A stretch of DNA of 64,000 nt from assembly GCA_038501625.1 (NCBI GenBank), contig JAZAYU010000221.1:372001-436000 (forward strand), read 5' to 3'. Both the position numbers and the translations under genes were made by a program. The number at the start of each line of letters is the position of its first letter. Position 1 is the first letter of the stretch. The DNA is from Corbicula japonica. Taxonomy: Eukaryota; Mollusca; Bivalvia; Venerida; Cyrenidae. Below the pieces are notes generated by a model that was not told where the DNA came from, searched no databases, and was given only the letters and a program-made list of their open reading frames with translations. Positions 45,401 through 52,830 of this stretch are shown piece after piece.

Positions 45401-48400
45401 TGGCGATTCCTGATATGCATATTTCACCCTTTTAACCTAGAAAAAATAAATTATACAAATAAAAAAAATAAACAAGTTAATTGAGGATAATAACACTGAA
45501 TATACTACAACTCAAGAAATTTTAAATTACCAGAAAACATATTATGCAAACCTTTATAAAAATGACATATATAGACGATAAAACTATTGAAGAAATATTA
45601 GGACCAAACTCATACATGCCATCAAAAAACTATATCCAAAGTCTTGAGTAATTAATAAATGCTTTTCTTAATATTGAAAAACGATTAAAGTCCAGGTCCA
45701 GATGGATACACGGTGGAGTTTTTTTTAAATATTTTTGGAAGGATTTAGAATCCTTTATTCACAGATTTCAAAACTATGACTATCAAACGGGAACGTTATC
45801 AATAACTCAAAAGCAGGGTGTAATTACATGCCTCCCGAAACCAAATAAAAACAGGAATTTACTTAAAAATTGGAGACCGATATCGCCACTTAATGTTATT
45901 TATAAATTAGCTTCAACGGTGATTGCCAACAGGCTTAAAAAGATATTAAATGAAATTGTTAATACTGATCAAAAGGGTTTAATGGCCGGTCGGTTTATTG
46001 GGGAAAATGTGAGATTAATTTACGATGTTTTATTTGAAACAAACGATCAAGATATCAGTCTTTTACTTTCTGTGGATTTTACACAAAATGGGTCAGAAAC
46101 CTGCATTTTACAAAATGGATATATCTCCGAGTATTTTAAGCTGTCAAGAGGCTGTAGACAGGGAGACCCAATTTCGCCTTATCTTTTTGTTCTATCAGTA
46201 GAAATTTTAGGTAAAATGATCAGAAATAATAATGATATTGTAGGTATAACTATTTATGAAAAGGATCATAAAATAAGTCAGTATGCTGACGATACTCAAA
46301 TATTTCTAAATGGTTCAGAAGCCTCTTTAAGAGCTTGTTTGTCAACTTTAGACGACTTTTATCATATGTCAGGTTTGCAAATCAATACCGAAAAAACAAA
46401 AGCATTATGGATAGGATCATCAAAAAATCTTACATATAGGCTTTGTCAAGACATCCCGTCAGATTGGTCAAAAGATCCGATCAAAATATTAGGAGTTAAT
46501 TTTTCTCCTTTTGTGAATGAAATTTGGAATCTTAACAGACCAGAAGTAATAAAAAGTGTGCGTATTTATTACAACAATGGTCAAAACGAAATCTTACAAC
46601 TCTTGGCAAAGTAACAATTCTAAAATGTTAAGTTTTCTCAAAATTTGTACACTTATTTATAGCACTACCGCACCCACCTTTTGAAGTAATGAAACACTTA
46701 GAAACGATCAGTTACAGTTGTTTGTGGAACAAAGGACCAGACAAAATTAATAGAAATCTCAGAAGGATACCTTTGTCAAACTGCGAAAGCTGGCTATCAC
46801 TTGTTAACTTTAAATATGTATATATCATAAAACTAGGACCAAACTTTTGTGTAGTCGAAGCGGATAAAATAAAAATCCTTTTTGGAAAAATGTACTCCAG
46901 AGCTGGTTAAAATTTTGCAATAAGTTAGAAATTAGCAACTTAGAAAGTATTTTATTGTCACCTTTGTGGTATAATGATAATTTTAACAATAATTTTTTTA
47001 AAGCAGGTACAGCAAAAACATTATAAATATTATTGATTTGATCAGTCCTGAGGGGGTCTTTTACACTTTTGAACAATTAAAAACAATTTATAATATAAAT
47101 GGTACATACTTAGACTTCATTAGAATAATAGTTAATATCCAACTGGAATGGTAATAAAACAATTTATACAAACATATAAACAAAACATTTCATTAAATCC
47201 TTTTGTGAAAGTTCTGTTAAAAGATTTAAAAGGAAGCAAATCATTTTACAAAGTTATTTCAAATGCAAATAAAATAGTTACCCCCGTAAAATGGAACAAC
47301 CACTTGGGAGTGATAACTAAAGAAGAATACAAACAAGTATACAAAAGATTGAACACAATTAAAGGGGTAAGATAGGTAAAATAGACAGTAATTTGTGTTC
47401 ATATTGAAATAGTACAGCAGAAACAATAACACATCTGTTTCTTGATTGTAGATGTTTACTGAATTTGTAACAATATTAAAAAACTGGTTAAAAGAACAGT
47501 GCGATATAGACCTATAGACCTATCACCGTTAAGTAAACACTTTATTTTCTAGTTAGACGGAAAAACTCTTAACAGGTTATTATGTTTCTCTTCTAATAAA
47601 ATAAAATACTACTTATATAAATCGAAATTTAAGATTTAAGGAAAATGACAGAAAGTCATTAACACTCCCACCCTTTAAGGTTTATATTTAACAAAAACTA
47701 ACGACAATGAAATATATTTCTTTCATTAATGATAAAAATGATTTATTTCAGATATATTTTGAAAACATTATGGTTAAAATGCAATAAAACTTTATTTGTT
47801 AGGTTTATTTATGTACTGACAAAAAAATCTGAGACCACTATAACTTTTAAAAGCATTTTATTAAATAAAAAAAGTATTGATAGGATGTGCAAAACTGATG
47901 AAAATTTAAAAATTGTTTTTGTCTGAAGCTCTCGATCAAAATTGTTCTTTTTTTTCTTTTCGTTTTTGTTCTTCTTTTTATTTTTTTTTCAGTTTTTTAT
48001 TTTTTGGCTTTTTGCTTTCTCTTTTCCCTTTTTCTTGTTTTGTTCTATTGTTATTCCCCACTTATTGACCCGTTTTAAGTTCTCGTATGTTATTGTATTT
48101 TGCTCTTTCACGTGTACATGTACAAGTCATTATAAACATCATGTAAAAGTTCAAAACATATTGATCATGTAATGTGTATATATTTTAATAATGAATAAAT
48201 GGGGTTACCCGCAAGGGGCCCGAAAAAAAAATACGGTATATGTAGTATACGCAAGCATTTTAAAATTGATGTTTTAGATATGAAAATCTATTTTGAGGAT
48301 TTAAGATATGAATAATAAATTTTAAGAAATAACATTTTTATATATAAAATTAAAATTTGTTATTTAATTTTTTATCATTGAGATTTCAGTATTATATAGT

Positions 48401-51400
48401 TATTTGGTTTCCTGACAGGGAATGTGAGGATATATTGCCGGTCTGGGTGTCATATTATCCGAGCCGCAGGCGAGGGATAATATGACACCCAGACCGGCAA
48501 TATATCCTCACATACCCTTTCAAGGAACCAAATAATTGTTTTATTATACTGCAAAGACTTTTTCAGACAAAAATAATAAGAAAACATCGATTTTTTTATT
48601 TATTTCGCTTATTTAATGCCGAACGGCTTCATTCTCCTCTGAGAACCTCAATAATTACATGTCTGACGTCATTAATTTACCTGCATGACGTCACTTCTAT
48701 AGAAATTGAATGGACTATCGGTTTAATATTTATTTACAAAATTTGAGAATAATCTGATCGTTTTCAACGTAAAAAACACAACACAAATATTTTCTGTAAC
48801 AATTTTAATAATCTCTAAACATACCGCTTTATAATTTACAAGATCGGCTTCAAATTATGCATTTTTACGGATATTCAAAACAAAATGGCGGACGACAACA
48901 AAAGGTGGGAGGCCAGAGAGGGAAATTTAGGCACGTGGGTTCATATCTACGGCCGATCCGTAAATACGAAAATACATCGACGGCAAATTATCCAATCAAA
49001 TTCAAGCAAATTTCTGTGCAGTATAGGGGCCTAATAAAGAATTTAATAATTCAATATTTTAAGATGTTAAATGTCCATTCCTACTAAATGTTTAAGTAAC
49101 GATTTTCATCGTTTTGTGTTTATCATGTAGTGCTGAAAGTTGAAAGCAATGAGAAATGATATTTTTACAAATACATGTAATTTGTTGTGAGTCAAAACAT
49201 CAAGAGTTTATAAACTAATCTTTGATGACAAGCATCTGCAGTTGCAACCAGTGTTTCCTTGTTGGTGCTTTGTCTGTCTGTCCAATGGCTCCTCTATTAG
49301 ATTGTCACGTTATTTAGGCACATCATCTGTGATAAATAGAGAGATATGCATTGTTGGTGTAAACCCCCAGCTCACGATTGTTTTGTGTTGTTTTTTTAAG
49401 AAAAAAAAAACATTTTGACAGAGAGAGAGAGAGAGAGAAAGAGACACACAGACAGACACACACACACAAAGACAGACGGACGAACGGACAACCTATAATA
49501 TGTATAAATTATATAATGTTATAATGAGATAAATTTAGTATTTAATAAAATAAGAAATTATGTAAAAAAATTAATTTAAAGTGGTTTTCAAGGGCTATAT
49601 GTTTTATTATAGAACATTCATGTCAGAGCGGGCGAAGCATGTTTCACATGACTCTCCTAGTGATTGGACTTTTCATGATCGTACAAACCTTTCTGCGCGT
49701 CAGGCTGACGGTTCTTCATGTGGTGCGTTTGTTCTTCTGGTAATGTATATATTATATGTAGCTTATTAAAATAAATCCCCGGTGGCAAAATGTTTGTGAC
49801 ACTAACTGATCCAAAGCGTTCAGGGATTTGCATTCTTATACAACTTAGGCCTATATCAGGCCACTTCCCAATCGAAAAATATAATTGTATTATTTCCCAA
49901 GTGTTGCAGAGGCTCTTCCCAAAATTCTTGGTTAGATGTCCAAAATGGATCAAAATTAGGGATGGCATCGACTACTCGAGTACTCGAGTACTCGATCGAA
50001 CGTCCGAGTATCGAGTACTAAATCTACTACTCGAGTAATCAGAAAAAAAATAAAAATTTTAATATAAAAAAGTCCGTTTGATTGTTTATAATTCGTTTCG
50101 ATGTACGGAACGGAGGCAATTAGACACTATGCGCGATGCACTTAATCGCCACAGGTGACGTATTATACGCTATGAAGTTGAAGTGTCATGTTGTGAAATA
50201 ACAAACTGCCAAATAAGGGTCCCAACTGGCACTTGTCAATAATGTCAATTAGCAATGTTTTATAGCGGTTGTACAGATCTATTGTTTGCCAATCACAGGT
50301 GGAACCCATTTCGCAAAAATGTATTGTTTGACAATAAAATAATTGGCGCTCCATACAGAAAATCAGGACCGCCCAATATAGTCATTAATTGGTTCACTTG
50401 CATGTGATGATAATTTCTTTTTTTTATTTGTGAATGACGCGAACTAATCTATGAATATTAATGTAAATTAAAAAGATAAATTAAAACGATGGTCATGATT
50501 GGTATCACATTCTGCAATTAAACACCGAAATAAATTCCTGTATTACAGCAAAATGCCTCCCGCAAAGTAGTCTGCGTGGAGTTACTTCAAACGGGCAGAA
50601 GACGGAAAATCAGTTAAATGTATTCTGAGTTGGTCTACAACGAGGGAACTTCAATCATGCTTAACCATCATAAGTTGAAACATGATACTAGACCACGCAA
50701 AAAAGCAGACAGACGACCCCGATGGTTTTAGTTTAGGTCGATTAATTTATTTGATTTAATAATTTCACGACATAATATTATTTTGACCACCGTTTATGTA
50801 CATGTTCGCATGACCGTGTTGTAACTTTGATACAATTTGTTGATTTAAAAAAAAAAACAACAAAATAATCAAATAACAAAACACAAAAAAAAGATATAAC
50901 ACACTTTTGTTTTGTAAGTATCTTTATTAAAATGTGGTATATAGTATAAATACATAAGTAGGTTGAAGCTGATATTTCACGAACGGAATTATCTCTATTA
51001 AAGTCGGAAATCGTTCGAGTACTCGAGTACTCGATCGGAAGATCGTCCGATTACTCGAGTACCAATTTTACTACTCGTTGCCATCCCTAATCAAAATCCT
51101 CTGAGTGGAGTTTGAAAATTGAAGACTGAAAAATACAGTGCTTGTAAAAATAAATTTAAGTTGAAAATACTGATAACTATTCAAATGTATGAACTAGTAC
51201 CCATCTTTTGTTTTCTCAAAATAAAAATAATCACGCGTAAATTTCCCAATTTGAAAGGTCCGGGCCTCTTCCCAATTTCCTGATCAAAAGCCCTGGAGTT
51301 AACACTGGTTATCCTGTCTGGATTTGTATTCTCGTTAATTGTTTTTAAATTGATGATATGTAAAAACAAGCTGTCGATTACTGTCTGCCTTTTGGTTGCG

Positions 51401-52290
51401 TAGGTACGCTGTTTTCTGAATGTGTTTATTCCCGATATGTATATTTCGCTGGGAAAAATTATTTCAGCCTTCGATCTATTATTTTGATTAATTTAGCACA
51501 TGATCACACAAACTTTCAGACAAAACGAAACAGAGATTCTGATGCATTTAAATTATATATAAATTATCAACGAGCACACACTTTAATGAAGGTACATGCT
51601 AAACATAGTTTTAAAAGGGTATATAACAAATCAAAACAATGAACGAAGCTGCATTTTTGTTAATTGATTCTTAGCTACCATGATGATCATGACCAAGGGC
51701 TTAACATCTTCCTTTCGAATAGTTCTTGTTTGAAAGTCAGAAAAGACTGTTATTTTAGAGTGTGGCTTATCCAGACATGAATAATTAACAATAGGAGAAG
51801 AAGATTTATCTTTTCAAGTCAAAGTTAGCACAATTTTAAACATTCTATAAAATATGAATACTTAATAATACGAGATTCTTTTATATACTTTTATTTAATG
51901 TTATCCATACCGATGGTTTATCTGATGTACTTTTCAGAATGCAAAAGCGATTACCGATGGAGTTGCTACCCAAGAACTGGATCAGGAGCATGCACTGGCC
52001 ATGAGACATTTTGTTAGATGCAAACTGTTGAAAGCAAGCAGAAAATCAGAAAACCGGAACACTGTTTGTCATGCCCAAACGTGTAAAAACCCGGTCCAAT
52101 CTACTTTGATTCAATGTGAAGCTTGTGGCCGCTCGCTACACTTGGAATGTGAGAACATGAAAGAATGTGTTGATCCCAGGGTTTTTTATGTGACAATTGC
52201 AAAAGGAACAACGGCTGATCTTAAAGCTGATGCTATAGTTATAATTGTTTGTTTTGTTTTTGTGAGTTTTTGAATAAAAATTCGCATACT
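29899..52290 (+). CDS. BIR-UBA-ULP protease-PHD gene (IAP-type / Ulp1-type fusion), full model
   Basis: Nine exons (29899-30821, 31587-31712, 33634-33891, 34530-34599, 36205-36283, 36565-36699, 42805-42953, 49613-49739, 51938-52273) all have GT-AG junctions and compatible phases (1,1,1,2,0,0,2,0), giving a 722-residue reading from ATG 29933 to TGA 52271-52273. Domain order: BIR (residues about 104-174), UBA (about 310-352), low-complexity Thr/Ser/Asn linker, Ulp1/SENP-type C48-like protease (about 425-611; His538, Asp555, Gln599, Cys605) and a PHD-like Cys/His cluster (655-682). AATAAA lies at 52273. IAPs bind caspases or other partners through BIR and ubiquitin through UBA; Ulp1-type enzymes cleave SUMO or related modifiers. 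No RING is encoded. Reading frames through BIR, UBA and protease are intact; the PHD region has one apparent 1-base loss. Protein-level function is inferred. Confidence 0.72.
30822..31586 (+). other. Intron 1 of the BIR-ULP gene
   Basis: AT-rich; no nested gene or identifiable repeat. Confidence 0.6.
31587..31712 (+). CDS. Exon 2: first part of an IAP-type UBA domain
   Basis: Pyrimidine-rich acceptor ending TTGCCAG; donor AATG|GTATGA. It reads VLLTDAAQTMFEMGYSSDSI and RRAIQSILDNG, with the MFEMGY loop typical of UBA domains in XIAP and cIAP-like proteins. Entry and exit are both phase 1. Confidence 0.8.
32049..32405 (+). repeat. Copy of the 654-bp array repeat family in intron 2
   Basis: Diverged match to the units at 52831-54448. 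It shares GGCTCAGTTTGATTGAGAGTG, TTACTGCCAACGCCGC, ACGGTGAACATGGAACCG and TTGATTGAACAGTATCCAAG in the same order and orientation. Confidence 0.65.
32891..33420 (-). mobile_element. Two adjacent 3' ends of the Penelope-like element
   Basis: On the minus strand the terminal segment (GTGAAATATGCATATCAGGAA on the plus strand) occurs at 32896 and again, diverged, near 33071. The second runs on into the longer tail (AAATGGTTTGCCACTGGGGG, GTAAAAGCTAATGA). The terminus is thus present twice head to tail, as often seen in Penelope-like elements. It lies in intron 2 of the BIR-ULP gene. Confidence 0.65.
33634..33891 (+). CDS. Exon 3: end of UBA and low-complexity linker
   Basis: Acceptor TTTTTTCAAG; donor TCCG|GTATGT. 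GGSRECITANRLVEELLTLE continues the UBA as in IAPs, where a short NxLVxDLL-like helix closes the domain. A Thr/Ser/Asn/Lys-rich linker follows. A second frame is also open in part of the exon (NRTRTRLAEQAREM), but only the first frame fits the phases on both sides. Confidence 0.7.
34530..34599 (+). CDS. Exon 4: lead-in to the protease domain
   Basis: Acceptor TTGTTTTAG and donor ACTG|GTAGGT. It joins in phase 1 after the linker and leaves phase 2, reading ELERFLTKLWRVLGESMDIL. Short exon; support comes from phase agreement on both sides and strong splice sites. Confidence 0.6.
34988..35155 (+). pseudogene. Short coding-like fragment in intron 4
   Basis: Fifty-five open codons ending in TAG. 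They read TFVLDVSVLKSTQITEHEEA and ELNKQYFPNPSGATEVYKIL, with a composition unlike translated AT-rich intron. No splice sites frame it and I recognise no domain. It is followed directly by a copy of the local repeat family (35118-35290). Confidence 0.3.
35118..35290 (+). repeat. Copy of the 654-bp array repeat family in intron 4
   Basis: Shares AATTTTGAAAGCCACTGAAC, ACGACAAAT and GTTTGATTGAGGCTGTTCAT with the array unit, in the same orientation; diverged. Confidence 0.55.
35468..35617 (+). pseudogene. Second short coding-like fragment in intron 4
   Basis: Fifty codons reading ALTERTYVLEDVEGQPEQGL then VADILQNLSSLGLKLLQ, ending TAA. The composition looks protein-like. There is no clear acceptor at its start and no recognised domain. 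Probably a relic of an inserted gene or element. Confidence 0.3.
35982..36108 (+). mobile_element. Penelope-like element 3' terminus in intron 4
   Basis: Matches the terminal 120 bp of the longer copies: CATGCTCTCTTTTCCTCTCT, GTGTGGGGAGGCTGTG and CCTGATATGCATATTTCA. Confidence 0.7.
36205..36283 (+). CDS. Exon 5: start of Ulp1-type protease fold
   Basis: Acceptor TTTTTTACAG and donor AAG|GTATGC. Phase 2 in, phase 0 out. It reads VSVAGLTLERHDFDTLRDNE followed by WLNDK. The LxxxDxxxLxxxEWLND pattern is the usual opening of Ulp1/SENP catalytic domains. Confidence 0.75.
36391..36495 (+). repeat. (CT)n microsatellite
   Basis: About 105 bp of nearly pure CT with two interruptions, in intron 5, ending 70 bp before exon 6. 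An apparent Ser-Leu open stretch across it is an artefact of the repeat. Confidence 0.95.
36565..36699 (+). CDS. Exon 6: protease fold, substrate-side region
   Basis: Acceptor TTTTTTACAG and donor AAAG|GTAACC. Phase 0 on both sides. It continues WLNDK with IIDSFLRLLHWRQFWRP and ends VIETFVGNLWSHGLFNTKVY, corresponding to the first helix and following segment of Ulp1-type proteases. It is preceded by a CT microsatellite in the intron. Confidence 0.72.
38941..39172. repeat. Self-complementary MITE, copy 1
   Basis: AGTGTAGATCCAGATTAGCTGG near the left is complementary to CTGGCTGATCTGAATCTACAC near the right, around a TTTTGGTCAGAAATAACCT centre. It ends ATGGAGGAAAGGGTTAA. It has the same organisation as 62130-62362. 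Confidence 0.65.
40209..40942. mobile_element. Non-autonomous element with perfect 22-bp terminal inverted repeats
   Basis: AATGGGGGCCTACCGATATAC(A) at 40209-40230 is exactly complementary to 40921-40942, and imperfect complementarity continues inward for about 85 bp (ACTGGGTAGTTCCGGT against ACCGGAACTACCCAAT). The interior encodes nothing recognisable and includes a short GATGGTTATTCCTGATATGC segment like the Penelope-like terminus. No clear target duplication. Confidence 0.7.
41935..42420 (-). mobile_element. Two adjacent Penelope-like 3' ends in intron 6
   Basis: The terminus occurs near 41945 and again near 42018 (GTGAAATACGCAAATCAGGAA on the plus strand). The second copy continues into the tail (CAATTTGCCACTGGGCG, CTCACACTTGCCTCAACAGG, GGTTGCATGCAAAGCAAC). 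Diverged, minus orientation, and again with a doubled terminus. Confidence 0.65.
42463..42660 (+). repeat. Copy of the 654-bp array repeat family in intron 6
   Basis: Shares ACTGATTGAATGTAC, GAGACTTTTACAGC, CGCGGCACAACGAACGCT and CGAACACGACAAATATC with the array junction region; diverged. Confidence 0.55.
42805..42953 (+). CDS. Exon 7: protease catalytic His and Asp
   Basis: Acceptor TATTTTTCAG and donor GGGT|GTAAGT. It reads YTWVFVPLVVKGNHWVLLTV and RVVRVYDSLHGDNHH. His538 in NHW and Asp555 in YDSL are 17 residues apart, the same separation as the catalytic His and Asp of yeast Ulp1. It follows a 6.1-kb intron. Confidence 0.85.
43343..48228 (+). mobile_element. L1-like LINE with 16-bp target duplication, internally deleted, split by a Penelope-like insertion
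   Basis: AAATACGGTATATGTA at 43327-43342 is repeated exactly at 48229-48244, next to an A-rich 3' end. Coding pieces: APE endonuclease start (FSQNCQGLCNTHKRRDLFHY near 43500, then YDIACLQDIH), a linker region (RSKSR-EYLGEKPSKYFL, to 43918), reverse transcriptase resuming at 45434 with NLEKINYTNK, then NWRPISPLNVIYKLASTVIA, QGDPISPYLFVLSVEI and SQYADDTQIF (YADD), and a CSY...HLFLDC zinc-knuckle-like end near 47400-47450. A deletion removes the RT segment between SVDF and NGSETCILQNG (about 46079), and much of the endonuclease is missing. Several stops. It lies in intron 7 of the BIR-ULP gene, same strand. Confidence 0.8.
43918..45433 (+). mobile_element. Penelope-like retroelement nested in the LINE
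   Basis: Closely related to the copy at 16014-17560 and starting and ending at the same element positions. It starts LIRDKLTSLIEKAF, contains GIPMGTNCAPLVADLF and YLDD (44265-44276), a stop at 44478-44480 and a frame change, a further frame break near 44740, and the same tail ending CCTGATATGCATATTTCACC. It interrupts LINE coding sequence between SKYFL and NLEK, so it inserted after the LINE. Confidence 0.75.
48245..48399. other. AT-rich intron sequence
   Basis: Flanks the LINE target duplication; nothing recognised. Confidence 0.4.
48400..48537. repeat. Long hairpin (foldback) element 3
   Basis: Arms of about 60 bp, nearly perfect (GGATATATTGCCGGTCTGGG and its complement; GTGTCATATTATCC against GGATAATATGACAC), around the loop GAGCCGCAGGCGAG at 48461-48474. 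The outer ends TTATTTGGTTTCC and GGAACCAAATAA are also complementary. The arms are unrelated to hairpins 1 and 2. Confidence 0.75.
48885..49034 (+). CDS. Small ORF with strong start context, unrecognised
   Basis: CAAAATGGCGG gives a good initiation context. The 49-residue product starts MADDNKRWEAREGNLGTWVH, is basic in its second half and ends with TAA, overlapping AATAAA at 49034. It lies in intron 7 of the BIR-ULP gene on the same strand, beside hairpin 3. It could be a first exon of another transcript, a micropeptide or chance; no homology is recognised. Confidence 0.25.
   Translation: MADDNKRWEAREGNLGTWVHIYGRSVNTKIHRRQIIQSNSSKFLCSIGA
49400..49490 (+). repeat. Purine-rich simple repeat (GA)n, (CA)n, (ACAG)n
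   Basis: A11 run, then GAGAGAGAGAGAGAGA, ACACACAGACAGACACACAC and GACAGACGGACGAACGGAC; low complexity only. Confidence 0.85.
49613..49739 (+). CDS. Exon 8: protease oxyanion Gln and nucleophile Cys
   Basis: Acceptor TTTTATTATAG and donor TCTG|GTAATG. Phase 2 in, phase 0 out. It reads SDWTFHDRTNLSARQADGSS then CGAFVLL. Gln599 and Cys605 are six residues apart, as in Ulp1-family Q-x5-C-G motifs. The preceding 6.7-kb intron contains the LINE and the nested retroelement. Confidence 0.85.
49957..51089. mobile_element. Non-autonomous hAT element with 8-bp target duplication
   Basis: The element starts TAGGGATGGCATCGA and ends CGTTGCCATCCCTA, flanked on both sides by ATCAAAAT (49949-49956 and 51090-51097). 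The 8-bp duplication and TAGGGATG-type ends fit hAT. Both ends carry repeated ACTCGAGT motifs (49972-50038 and 51018-51075). Near 50553-50700 a degraded BED-type zinc-finger coding remnant remains (SAWSYFKRAEDGKSVKC), but no catalytic domain. It sits in intron 8 of the BIR-ULP gene. Confidence 0.85.
51378..51455 (+). mobile_element. Penelope-like element 3' terminus in intron 8
   Basis: Diverged copy of the last 75 bp (CTGTTTTCTGAATGTG, ATTCCCGATATGTATATTTC). Confidence 0.5.
51938..52273 (+). CDS. Exon 9: C-terminal region with PHD-like zinc cluster, probable 1-base loss
   Basis: Acceptor CTTTTCAG. It reads LDQEHALAMRHFVRCKLL, then CHAQTCKNPVQSTLIQCEAC and GRSLHLECENMKEC, giving C655-x4-C660-x10-C671-x2-C674-x4-H679-x2-C682. 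The expected final C-x2-C is present only in the next frame (CDNCKRNNG, stop at 52216-52218), so one base is missing near the T6ATGTGAC run at about 52182-52192. In the uninterrupted frame the protein instead ends VCFVFVSF at 52273, next to AATAAA. Confidence 0.65.
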   Translation, partial: NAKAITDGVATQELDQEHALAMRHFVRCKLLKASRKSENRNTVCHAQTCKNPVQSTLIQCEACGRSLHLECENMKECVDPRVFYVTIAKGTTADLKADAIVIIVCFVFVSF

Positions 52291-52830
52291 TGGTAGATTA
52301 ATTAGACATACATGAATGCAATGAAAGTACACATGATCAAATGAGTGCAGCATAGCAGGAAAATTAGATAAACGTTTAACCCCAGTACAGAACTCTCCAA
52401 ATGATGCCAGTAAGATAAACTTACTTGCGTTTATAGTCATAATAAGTAGTGCTTGCTTTACAAACCTGGTAAAAACAATGCCCATTTCGGTAACACATTT
52501 AAAGTGACGCAAATTTTCCCCAGTGTGTACTTAATGTAACTCGATCGGGGAAGATTTGTCTTGAACACAAGGCATTTGTTTCTCTTCATTCCTCTTCATT
52601 TCTACTTACGTTAATTTTTCTTTACGTCCGCACTCCCGTTGTAGTGTCCTAGCTATTTCTAAGCATCCATTGGAATTCAATGAAATCAGGGAAACTTCAT
52701 TCACAAGATGATCGAAGAGCTATGGCTGTCTTAACCTCTGTATATGAAGTGAAAAACAGCTATTATTAACTAAGCACGAACGAAGATGTATCATTTCTCA
52801 GTTTGCTGTTCATGGAATGGGTGTTAAATA
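52291..52830. other. 3' flank of the BIR-ULP gene
   Basis: No gene seen. It leads into the tandem array. Confidence 0.4.

Noticed and set aside
47942..48172. Phe-rich open frame
   Set aside because: Produced by a T-rich 3' UTR-like region of the LINE.
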